Origin: CALAED01 sp937891035
GTDB lineage: Bacteria; Actinomycetota; Actinomycetes; Streptosporangiales; Streptosporangiaceae
DNA length: 19,916 nucleotides
Reading direction: 5' to 3'
Assembly (NCBI GenBank): GCA_035642125.1
Contig: DASQSZ010000021.1
Coordinates: 1-19,916, forward strand
Of the stretch, positions 13,786-19,916 are shown one piece after another; positions within the stretch are counted from its first letter, which is position 1; every line of letters begins with the position of its first letter. Both the position numbers and the translations under genes were made by a program. The notes beneath the pieces are model-generated. The model ran no database searches and had not been told where the DNA came from. It was given only the letters and a program-made list of their open reading frames with translations.

Positions 13786-14620
13786 AGTCCCGGCCGACCG
13801 GCCGCCGGCGCCGCCCCGGCAGCCCCCGCCGCAGCCGGCGGCGTTCGCGGCGCCAGGTGCCGATGACGACCTTGGCGTAGCGGTAGCCGTAGGTCAGGTT
13901 GCCGCCCTTTTTGGTGGTGCCGGCGGTGCGCAGGCGCATGGTGGCCGGCACCTCGCTCACCCGGTACCCGTTCATGATCACGCTGATCAGCAGCTCGGAG
14001 GCCTGATATTGCGGCTGGCGGAGCGTGACGTGGGCGGTGAGCGCGGCCCGCATCGCCCGCAGTCCGAAGGACGTGTCGGTGACGCGGTGCCCGGTCAGCA
14101 CGCTGACCAGTCGGGCGAACACGTGGACGCCGAGGCGGCGCACCTTGTCGTAGGTCTCCTGGCGGCCGAGGATGCGCGAGCCGGTGACGAAGTCGGCCCG
14201 ATCGGCCAGGATCGGGGCCAGCACCTTTTCGATGTCGGCCGCGTCGTATTGGCCGTCGGCGTCGGTGGTGACGATGTAGTCGGCGCCGCCCTCCCGGGCG
14301 ATGCGATAGCCGAGGCGCAGCGCCGCGCCCTGCCCGCGGTTGACCGGCACCTCGCACACCAGCGCGCCCTGTTTGCGGGCGATCGCGGCGGTGTCGTCGG
14401 CGGAGCCGTCCACGACCACGATCGTCGCGGCGTCGAGATCGGTCACCTGGCGCGGGACCGCGTCGACGACATCACCGATGCCGCGTTCTTCGTTGTAGGC
14501 GGCGATCACCACGGCCACCGGCGGCAGCCGCACGCCGTACTCGGCGGTGAACTGCGCCATCGCCGCCGAGTCGACATCGACCGCGCCCGCGCCTGCGCCG
14601 CGCGCCGCACAGGCGGTCAT
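13784..14620 (-). CDS. Family 2 glycosyltransferase, DPM1/polyprenyl-phosphate type
   Basis: A 278-residue GT-A glycosyltransferase. The nucleotide-sugar binding strand VAVVIAAYNEE (35-45) leads to VVVDGSADDT (68-77, Asp71), then NRGQGAALRLGYR (94-106), the metal-binding TTDADGQYD (118-126, Asp120/Asp122) and the acceptor region VTGSRI. The sequence TDTSFGLRAMR (181-191) is typical of dolichol- or polyprenyl-phosphate sugar transferases. No membrane helix follows; the C-terminus is a strongly basic tail (RRERRRLRRG and RRRRP) that could dock on the inner membrane face. Such enzymes transfer a sugar from a nucleotide donor to a polyprenyl phosphate. The ATG at 14620 overlaps the stop of the SDR gene by four bases, so both are one operon. 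Which sugar is used is unknown; UDP-sulfoquinovose is an attractive guess only. Confidence 0.88.
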   Translation of the reverse strand: MTACAARGAGAGAVDVDSAAMAQFTAEYGVRLPPVAVVIAAYNEERGIGDVVDAVPRQVTDLDAATIVVVDGSADDTAAIARKQGALVCEVPVNRGQGAALRLGYRIAREGGADYIVTTDADGQYDAADIEKVLAPILADRADFVTGSRILGRQETYDKVRRLGVHVFARLVSVLTGHRVTDTSFGLRAMRAALTAHVTLRQPQYQASELLISVIMNGYRVSEVPATMRLRTAGTTKKGGNLTYGYRYAKVVIGTWRRERRRLRRGLPGRRRRPVGRD

Positions 14621-15546
14621 GCGGCGCCCACACCGCTGGTGACCGGCGCGAAGTCCGGCCAGACGGTGGCCAGTCCAGAGGTGAGATCGTGGCGCGGCCG
14701 GTAGCCGAGCGCTCGGGCAGCGGAGATGTCGAGCACCACGGCCGGCATCTCTCCCTGCTTCGCCGACGTACATTCCGCGGGGATCGCCGCGCCGGTGACG
14801 GCACGGGCCGCCTCGATAAGGTCGTTGACGCTCGTGGACCGGCCCGACCCGACGACGAGAGGACCGAGATGATCGGTTTGCCAGGCCAGCGTCACGGCCT
14901 GCACGACGTCGTCGACGTGAACGTAGTCGCGCAGCTGGGTGCCGTCGCCGTACACCCGGACGCCGGTGCCGGCCGCGGCGGCCCGCATCAGTCGTGGTAC
15001 GAAACTGTCCTTGTGGTGCATTCCGGGACCATACACGTTGGCAAAGCGGAGCGCGCACGTCAGCATTCCATAGGCGCCGTGGTAGGCGCTGAGCAGCATC
15101 TCCGCGGCCGCCTTCGTCGCCCCGTACGGGGTGAGCGGGCGCAGCGGGGTCCGTTCGCTGATCGGCGTGGCGCCGACGTCGCCGGTCACCGCGTTGGTCG
15201 AGGCGAGCAGGAAACGGGGAATGTCCCGCCGGCGGGCCCGCTCGAGCAGGTCGGCGGTGACGTCGACGTTCAGCCGGTAGACCCCTGCCGGGTCTTCCAT
15301 CGAGCGCAACACCGAGGTCATCGCCGCCAGGTGCACGATCGTGTCGAGCCCGGGAGCGACCGCGGCCTCCCGCACCGCCGGGTCGCACAGGTCGCCGGTC
15401 ACGGAGCGGACGTCGGGGTCGGGGTACGGATCCTGGTCGGCGACGGTAACCTCCGCTCCAGCGGTGAGCAGGGCCTTGACCAGACGGCGCCCGATAAATC
15501 CTGTGCCACCAGTAATGAGTACACAGGCGCCATCAAGGTCGGACAT
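14617..15546 (-). CDS. NAD-dependent nucleotide-sugar epimerase/dehydratase (extended SDR)
   Basis: A 309-residue extended SDR of the UDP-glucose 4-epimerase-like group. It has the NAD-binding ITGGTGFIG (11-19), the acidic end of strand 2 VADQD, VTGDLCD (49-55), IVHLAAMTSV (70-79), the catalytic Ser/Thr in LLASTNAV (113-120) and YGATK (141-145, Tyr141, Lys145). RFANVYGPGM and the later RDYVHVDDVV match sugar-nucleotide substrate and tail motifs. It probably interconverts or reduces an NDP-sugar feeding the linked glycosyltransferase. The ATG at 15546 has AAGGAG six bases upstream; the longer form from 15564 would add six residues and lose this site. It is the first gene of a two-gene minus-strand operon and is divergent from the GT-C-like membrane protein. 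Confidence 0.88.
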   Translation of the reverse strand: MSDLDGACVLITGGTGFIGRRLVKALLTAGAEVTVADQDPYPDPDVRSVTGDLCDPAVREAAVAPGLDTIVHLAAMTSVLRSMEDPAGVYRLNVDVTADLLERARRRDIPRFLLASTNAVTGDVGATPISERTPLRPLTPYGATKAAAEMLLSAYHGAYGMLTCALRFANVYGPGMHHKDSFVPRLMRAAAAGTGVRVYGDGTQLRDYVHVDDVVQAVTLAWQTDHLGPLVVGSGRSTSVNDLIEAARAVTGAAIPAECTSAKQGEMPAVVLDISAARALGYRPRHDLTSGLATVWPDFAPVTSGVGAA

Positions 15547-15665
15547 ATGTCGCTCCTTCCCCACGATTCGCGTTACGCACCTAGCCCCGATGACACTAGC
15601 TCACCTGGGGATGCCAAACTGCGGCGGCGTCCGAAGACGCGGAAGAGGCGAAGAGGAGCACGAAG

Positions 15666-16916
15666 GTGATCCACATTCTGGTGGTCGGGCTGCCGCTGGC
15701 GATCGGCCTCGGCCTGGCCCTGCTCGCGGCGCGACGCGGCTGGGCGCCGCGGCTCGCCGTCTCACTCTGCGTCGGCGTGGCCCTGCGGCTGGCGATCTTT
15801 ATGATCGCCGTACGTGATCAGACCTGGCAGCCGCAGGACCTCGGCGTGGACTTCCTCGACGCCGCCAACTCCGTGCTCAAGGGCGAGGACCCGGTGAACC
15901 ACCTCCACCGCGAGGGGGGCTGGCACTTCCTGCCGTTCATGGCCTACCTCCTGGCCGGTGAGCGGCAACTCGGGCTGTGGCTGGGCATCGGCTGGGGCTC
16001 CGTGGCCAGGCTGGCGCCGGTCATCGCCGACTGCGCGCTCATCCCGCTGACCGGCCGGCTGGCCGCCGCCGGCACCGGCGCCGCCGACGTACGCCGCCGG
16101 GCGCGGTGCGCCTTCCAGTACGCGTGCATGCCGGTGGCGATCATGGTGAGCTCGATTCACGGCCAGTTCGCGCCGATCACCTTGGCCCTCGGCGTCGCCG
16201 CGATCCTGGCGGCGCGGGCCGGCCGCGCCCATCTCGCCGGGCTGCTGATCGGCCTGTCGGTGACGTCGACGTCTTGGTCGGTGCTGCTGGTGCCGGGGCT
16301 CCTTCTGCTCGTGGCCGGCGTCCGGCGACGGCTCACCGTGCTCGGCTGGATCGCCGCGGTGCCCGCCGCTTTCCTGCTCAGCAGCTGGCTGGTGCTGGAC
16401 ACGCCGCTGCGCCGGCTGCCCGCGACGGCGCAGGCCGTGGCCTCGACGCGGCCCGTCGTCGGCGATTGGGGATGGACGGCGATCGTGACCCAGGGCCGGC
16501 TGTCGGTGTCCCCGACGCTCGGGCAGATCGGCACCGTCGTGTTGCTGATCGCCCTGCTCGCCGCCGGGTGGTGGTGGCGCCGGGCCGACCCGATCACCCT
16601 GACGATGGCCCTGCTGCTCGTCTTCGTGGTGGTGACCTACCGCTTCGGCGCCCAGTATCTGCTGTGGCCGTTGCCGTTCCTCATCGCCCGGATCCCCAGG
16701 GGAACGTGGCCGGCCATCACGGCGAGCGCCATCTGGGCCGCGATCGGTTATCTGTACACCACCCGCCTCGACGAGGCGGGCTGGTGGCACACGCACGTCT
16801 GGTGGTCCCTCAGCTCGTTCGCGGTCATCCCGTTGCTGATCCGGGCACTGCCGTGGGACCGCCGCCGGGAAGCCGACCCGGCGCCGCCGGAGATACTGAC
16901 GTACGCGCGAACCTGA
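15666..16916 (+). CDS. Polytopic membrane glycosyltransferase-like protein (GT-C fold, PIG-M-like motif)
   Basis: A 416-residue integral membrane protein with about ten hydrophobic segments (near 3-21, 30-49, 85-110, 115-130, 150-182, 189-218, 224-243, 288-303, 310-340, 348-364, 381-393). The first long loop contains QPQDLGVDFLDAANSVLKGEDP (55-76) with Asp58 and Asp62, where GT-C enzymes carry their acidic catalytic motif. Near the C-terminus GAQYLLWPLPFL (328-339) resembles the SQYFLW region of the PIG-M type mannosyltransferases (from memory). GT-C enzymes use polyprenyl-phosphate sugars as donors on the outer membrane face, which fits the DPM1-like transferase next door. The GTG at 15666 follows GAGGAG and GAAGG. 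No family search was possible, so the enzyme role is inference from topology and motif. Confidence 0.7.
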   Translation: MIHILVVGLPLAIGLGLALLAARRGWAPRLAVSLCVGVALRLAIFMIAVRDQTWQPQDLGVDFLDAANSVLKGEDPVNHLHREGGWHFLPFMAYLLAGERQLGLWLGIGWGSVARLAPVIADCALIPLTGRLAAAGTGAADVRRRARCAFQYACMPVAIMVSSIHGQFAPITLALGVAAILAARAGRAHLAGLLIGLSVTSTSWSVLLVPGLLLLVAGVRRRLTVLGWIAAVPAAFLLSSWLVLDTPLRRLPATAQAVASTRPVVGDWGWTAIVTQGRLSVSPTLGQIGTVVLLIALLAAGWWWRRADPITLTMALLLVFVVVTYRFGAQYLLWPLPFLIARIPRGTWPAITASAIWAAIGYLYTTRLDEAGWWHTHVWWSLSSFAVIPLLIRALPWDRRREADPAPPEILTYART

Positions 16917-16938
16917 CAGCCGACAGGTGAGGAAATCG

Positions 16939-18459
16939 ATGACCGCCAAAGTCATTTCCGCCGACCCCCGCACCGGCGAAGAAGTCGAGCAGGTCGCCAC
17001 CGAGACCTCGCCCGACGAGGTCGCCTCGCTGTGCGCCGCTGCCGCGGTCGCCGCGCCCGCCTTCGAAGCGCTGGGGCGCGACCGCAGGGCCGCCCTGCTG
17101 GAGTCGGTGGCCGCCGAGCTCGACGCGGCCGGCGACCAGATCGTGGCGCTGGCCGACAGGGAAAGCGCGCTCGGCACCGGGCGGCTGACCGGTGAGCTGG
17201 CCAGGACGACGTTCCAGCTGAGGTTCATGGCCGAGGTGATCAGGGACGGCGGCTACCTGGACGCGACCATCGACCACGCCGACCCCGGCGCCACGCCGCC
17301 GCGTCCCGACCTGCGCCGCACCCGCGTGCCGCTCGGCCCGGTCGCGGTCTTCGGGGCGAGCAACTTCCCGCTGGCCTTCAGCGTTCCCGGCGGCGACACC
17401 GCGTCGGCGCTGGCGGCAGGTTGCCCGGTCGTGGCCAAGGCGCACCCGGCGCATCCGGCCACCTCGCGGGCCTGCGCCGAGGCCATCGGGCGCGGGCTGG
17501 CCGGAGCCCCGGCCGGGACGTTCTCACTCGTCTACGGCGAAGCGGCCGGCCGGCTGCTGGTGACCGATCCGCACATCCGGGCGGTCGGCTTCACCGGATC
17601 GCTGCGCGGCGGCCGGACGCTGCACGATCTGGCCGTGGCCCGGCCCGAGCCGATCCCGTTCTACGGCGAGCTCGGCAGCCTCAATCCGCTGATCGTCACG
17701 CCCGGTGCGGCGGCGGCGCGGGCCGAGGAGATCGGCCGTGGCGCGGCGGAGAGCTTTACGCTCGGCAACGGTCAGTTCTGCACCAAGCCGGGGCTGTTGT
17801 TCGTGCCGCGGGGCGCGGCCGGCGAGCGGCTCGTCGACGTCCTCGTCGGGCACGCGGCCGGCGTGCGGATCGGGCCGCTGCTGACACCCGGCATCCGCGC
17901 CGCCTATGAGGCGGGGGTCGACCGGGCCGCCCGGCTCCCCGACGTCACCGTGCTCACCCTGCCGGGCGCGGCCGGGTCGGCCGGCGCGGGGCCGGGGCCG
18001 GCCGCGACCGTCGTGCGGGTGCCGGCCGACCGGCTCGGCGAGGCCCTGCTCGATGAGGTGTTCGGGCCGTTCGCCGTCGTGGCCGACTATTCCGACGACG
18101 AGGACCTTTCGGCCGCACTGGCCTGGCTGCGGCCCGCGCTGACGGCGACCCTGCACGCCGAAGACGACGAGGAAGAGTTCACCCGGCCGCTGGTGGACCT
18201 GCTGCGGCGGCGCAGCGGCCGGGTGGTGTGGAACGGCTATCCGACCGGGGTGGCGGTCACCTGGGCGATGACCCACGGCGGCCCGTACCCCTCCTCCACC
18301 AGCGCCGCCCACACTTCGGTCGGCGCCGCCGCGATCCAGCGCTGGCTGCGGCCGGTCACCTTCCAGGCGCTGCCGGCGTCGCTGCTGCCGCCCGAGTTGC
18401 GGGACGACAACCCGCTGCGCGTCCCGCGTCGCGTCGACGGCCGGCCGGAGCATGGGTAG
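16939..18459 (+). CDS. Aldehyde dehydrogenase, alpha-ketoglutarate-semialdehyde dehydrogenase type
   Basis: A 506-residue NAD(P)-dependent aldehyde dehydrogenase. It oxidises 2,5-dioxopentanoate to 2-oxoglutarate in pathways for glucarate, galactarate, pentoses or hydroxyproline (family knowledge). FGASNFPLAFSVPGGDTASALAAGCPVVAK (138-167) with Asn142 and Lys167 is the signature of this subgroup. The general base is Glu244 (GELGSLNP) and the nucleophile Cys281 (NGQFCTKPG). Near the C-terminus, WNGYPTGVAV and GGPYPSST are also subgroup features. The ATG at 16939 is chosen because GAGGAAA lies just upstream; a GTG at 16927 would add four residues. It begins 22 bases after the membrane glycosyltransferase and may be cotranscribed, although its chemistry belongs to sugar-acid catabolism, not to glycan assembly. 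Confidence 0.9.
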   Translation: MTAKVISADPRTGEEVEQVATETSPDEVASLCAAAAVAAPAFEALGRDRRAALLESVAAELDAAGDQIVALADRESALGTGRLTGELARTTFQLRFMAEVIRDGGYLDATIDHADPGATPPRPDLRRTRVPLGPVAVFGASNFPLAFSVPGGDTASALAAGCPVVAKAHPAHPATSRACAEAIGRGLAGAPAGTFSLVYGEAAGRLLVTDPHIRAVGFTGSLRGGRTLHDLAVARPEPIPFYGELGSLNPLIVTPGAAAARAEEIGRGAAESFTLGNGQFCTKPGLLFVPRGAAGERLVDVLVGHAAGVRIGPLLTPGIRAAYEAGVDRAARLPDVTVLTLPGAAGSAGAGPGPAATVVRVPADRLGEALLDEVFGPFAVVADYSDDEDLSAALAWLRPALTATLHAEDDEEEFTRPLVDLLRRRSGRVVWNGYPTGVAVTWAMTHGGPYPSSTSAAHTSVGAAAIQRWLRPVTFQALPASLLPPELRDDNPLRVPRRVDGRPEHG

Positions 18460-18472
18460 GGGTCTGGGGGAT

Positions 18473-18628
18473 CTAGCGGACGGCGCAGAGCAGGCGGGTC
18501 TCGCCGCGCTGCCACAGCGTGCCGACCTCGCCGAACCCGGCGGCCCGCAGCGCCGCTTGCTGGCGATCCCAGCGATCGAGCCAGGCGCGGGCGTGTTCGG
18601 GAGCGAGCTCGGGGGCGAGAGCTGACAT
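18473..18628 (-). CDS. 51-residue ORF resembling a collapsed methyltransferase
   Basis: The ORF begins with ATG after a strong GGAGGG site (five-base spacer) and ends in TAG, 13 bases from the converging dehydrogenase stop. The first part (EHARAWLDRWDRQQ) looks like the N-terminal helix of small class I methyltransferases. The second part (AALRAAGFGEVGTLWQRGE and then RLLCAVR) looks like the C-terminal end of the same family, AGF..V..LW..GE.RLL.AVR. The whole SAM-binding core is absent. It could be a remnant left by an in-frame internal deletion or a genuine small protein; the intact translation signals favour expression. The similarity is by eye only. Confidence 0.5.
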   Translation of the reverse strand: MSALAPELAPEHARAWLDRWDRQQAALRAAGFGEVGTLWQRGETRLLCAVR

Positions 18629-18644
18629 GGCGACCCTCCAACCT

Positions 18645-18672
18645 TCGTCAGTGCACCAATTGTCACTGACGA
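18645..18672. promoter_or_regulatory. 28-bp dyad in the intergenic region between the small ORF and the CGNR gene
   Basis: TCGTCAGTG (18645-18653) and CACTGACGA (18664-18672) form a perfect 9-bp inverted repeat separated by 10 bases, 17 bases upstream of the small ORF start and about 50 bases before the CGNR gene. Immediately right of it GACTAT (18671-18676) pairs with ATAGTC seven bases on. This looks like an operator for divergent promoters, possibly bound by the CGNR regulator itself. Confidence 0.5.
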
Positions 18673-18720
18673 CTATGGTTTAGATAGTCACAACCTAGAG
18701 AACCGGACGTTACTGGTCAA

Positions 18721-19296
18721 GTGAATTTCAACAGTTACACTGATGTGGTCGTCGCGGTCTCGGTCGAGCTCGTGAACGTGCTGACGCCCGGGATGCGCCG
18801 CGGCCGCCCGTACACTCCCCCCGGCGCCGGCGAACTGCCCGCGGCGGTCACTGCCGCGCTGCGCACGGGAAGCCCGCGCAGCCGCGCCGTTACGCGCGAT
18901 GAGGCGACGCGGTTCGCCGGCGTGGCCGCCGAGCTGCGGGGGGTCTTCGAGTATGTCGCCGCCGGTGACGTGGACGCCGCGGCCGGCGAGGTGAACCGGT
19001 TGTTGCGCGTCACCGGCGCCCGTCCCCAGCTGGAACGGCACGACGGCGAGCCATGGCACCTGCACTTCCACGGCTCCGCCGACGAGATGGTCAACAGCTG
19101 GGCGGGCGGCTGCGCCACCGGCCTGGCCGTTGTGCTCGGCAGTGAGTTGCATGACCGGCTTGGTGTGTGCACCGCCCCGGGCTGCGATCGGGTCTACGTC
19201 GACGTCTCGCGCAACGGGACCCGCCGGTTCTGCTCCACCGCCTGCCAGAATCGGGTCAAGACCGCCGCCTTCCGGGCCCGCCGGGCCGGCGCGTAA
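18721..19296 (+). CDS. CGNR zinc-finger transcriptional regulator (ABATE domain)
   Basis: A 191-residue protein of the ABATE/CGNR family common in actinobacteria. The N-terminal helical ABATE-like domain (about 1-140) contains LVNVLTP and the EPWHLHFHG segment (110-118), and is thought to bind a small ligand. The C-terminal zinc finger has Cys150, Cys155, Cys171 and Cys175 (GVCTAPGCDRVYVD, then RRFCSTACQNR) followed by basic KTAAFRARR. The name-giving CGNR motif here reads CQNR. Family members are putative DNA-binding regulators. The start is GTG at 18721, with no good ribosome binding site, so a short-leader or leaderless mRNA is possible. It ends 15 bases before a ribokinase-like gene, which is probably its operon partner and maybe its target. 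Confidence 0.87.
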   Translation: MNFNSYTDVVVAVSVELVNVLTPGMRRGRPYTPPGAGELPAAVTAALRTGSPRSRAVTRDEATRFAGVAAELRGVFEYVAAGDVDAAAGEVNRLLRVTGARPQLERHDGEPWHLHFHGSADEMVNSWAGGCATGLAVVLGSELHDRLGVCTAPGCDRVYVDVSRNGTRRFCSTACQNRVKTAAFRARRAGA

Positions 19297-19311
19297 GGGG
19301 GTGAGCGCGAG

Positions 19312-19916
19312 ATGACCCGGCTCGCAGTGTTCGGCAGCGCGAACATGGACCTCGTCGCGTACGTGGCCGAGCCGCCGGAACCCGGCGAGACGGTGACCGG
19401 CAGGCGGTTCCGCACGGTGCCCGGCGGCAAGGGCGCCAACCAGGCGATCGCGGCCGCCCGCGCGGGCGCGGACGTCAGGTTCATCGGCGCCGTCGGCGAC
19501 GACGACTTCGGGCCGCGGCTGCGCGGCACCCTCGCAGCGGCCGGCGTCGATGTCTCACGGCTGCGCACGGTGCCCGGCACCTCGGGCATCGCGCACATCG
19601 TCGTCGCCGCCGACGGCGGCAACTCGATCATCGTGGTGGCCGGCGCCAACGCCGCGGCGACCGCGCCGGAGCCCGCCGACCTCGCCGGGTGCGCGGCGCT
19701 GCTGCTCCAGCTCGAACTGCCCATCCCCGCCGTGCTCGCGGCCACTCGCGCCGCGCGGACGGCGGGCGTGCCGGTCGTGCTCACCCCGGCGCCGGCCCGG
19801 GACCTGCCCGCTGACCTGCTGGCCGGGGTCGACCTGCTGATCCCCAACGAGCACGAGGCCGCCAAGATCACCGGTGTGCCCGGCGAGGGCGCGCTCGCCG
19901 CCCTGCTCGAACGGGT
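19312..19916 (+). CDS. rbsK: Ribokinase-like PfkB carbohydrate kinase, 3' end cut by window edge
   Basis: The first 201 codons of a PfkB-family sugar kinase. FGSANMDLVAYV (8-19) and the PfkB signature 1 region GGKGANQAIAAARAGADV (43-60) are typical of ribokinase, which phosphorylates ribose with ATP to ribose 5-phosphate. IGAVGDDDFGPRL (63-75) and LIPNEHEAAKITG (about 178-190) also fit. The catalytic GAGD loop lies beyond the window. The ATG at 19312 follows the CGNR regulator stop by 15 bases, with AAGGGGGTGAG upstream as the ribosome binding site. The symbol reflects the best family match; related nucleoside or deoxyribose kinases cannot be excluded without the C-terminal half. Confidence 0.85.
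   Translation, partial: MTRLAVFGSANMDLVAYVAEPPEPGETVTGRRFRTVPGGKGANQAIAAARAGADVRFIGAVGDDDFGPRLRGTLAAAGVDVSRLRTVPGTSGIAHIVVAADGGNSIIVVAGANAAATAPEPADLAGCAALLLQLELPIPAVLAATRAARTAGVPVVLTPAPARDLPADLLAGVDLLIPNEHEAAKITGVPGEGALAALLER

Noticed and set aside
14621..15388. Upstream extension of the glycosyltransferase frame to 534 residues
   Set aside because: The extension is an out-of-frame shadow of the SDR gene; the ATG at 14620 with the ATGA overlap gives a normal family 2 enzyme.
15762..17228. 488-residue open frame on the minus strand
   Set aside because: It is antisense to the membrane protein and the dehydrogenase, with repetitive Gln/Gly/Arg/Pro composition.

Overview
The window is GC-rich DNA with very strong third-position G/C bias, many GTG starts, stop/start overlaps of the ATGA type and purine-rich ribosome binding sites. 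It reads as the chromosome of a filamentous high-GC actinomycete. The mix of secreted streptogrisin-like proteases, a Methyltransf_19 (DUF574-type) methyltransferase and a CGNR regulator fits Streptosporangiales or Streptomycetales, but the genus is a guess. I see no rRNA, tRNA, CRISPR array, insertion sequence or phage gene.

Left part (1-4682): an alcohol dehydrogenase of the zinc MDR type (cut by the window edge) is coupled by a 4-base overlap to an enolase-superfamily sugar-acid dehydratase, both on the minus strand. Divergent from them is a two-gene lipid unit, an acyl-CoA thioesterase-like protein followed one base later by an acyl-CoA synthetase. The intergenic region between the two units holds two copies of a 13-bp near-palindrome that look like operators.

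Middle part (4745-10838): a Methyltransf_19 methyltransferase and two tandem paralogous secreted serine proteases (pre-pro-S1) lie on the minus strand, with hairpin terminators behind both proteases. On the plus strand a molybdate unit follows: an HTH-TOBE regulator with a leaderless-type promoter, then modB and modC. There is no room for modA between the regulator and the permease.

Central-right part (10885-16916): this is the most interesting block. An alpha/beta hydrolase, a clear UDP-sulfoquinovose synthase (SQD1/SqdB type) and a class I methyltransferase with a collagen-like Gly-X-Y N-terminus run on the plus strand. They converge, across a perfect 21-bp hairpin, on a minus-strand pair: a UDP-sugar epimerase-like SDR and a DPM1-like family 2 glycosyltransferase. 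Divergent from that pair is a polytopic GT-C-like membrane glycosyltransferase. No SqdX-like sulfolipid synthase is present. My inference is that the block makes a sulfoquinovose-containing surface glycan or glycolipid through a polyprenyl-phosphate sugar, rather than classical SQDG.

Right part (16939-19916): an alpha-ketoglutarate-semialdehyde dehydrogenase, a 51-codon ORF on the minus strand that resembles a collapsed methyltransferase, a CGNR zinc-finger regulator with dyad operators in front of it, and the start of a ribokinase-family gene that runs off the window. With the dehydratase on the left these suggest sugar or sugar-acid catabolism, but the two ends are 15 kb apart and are not shown to work together.
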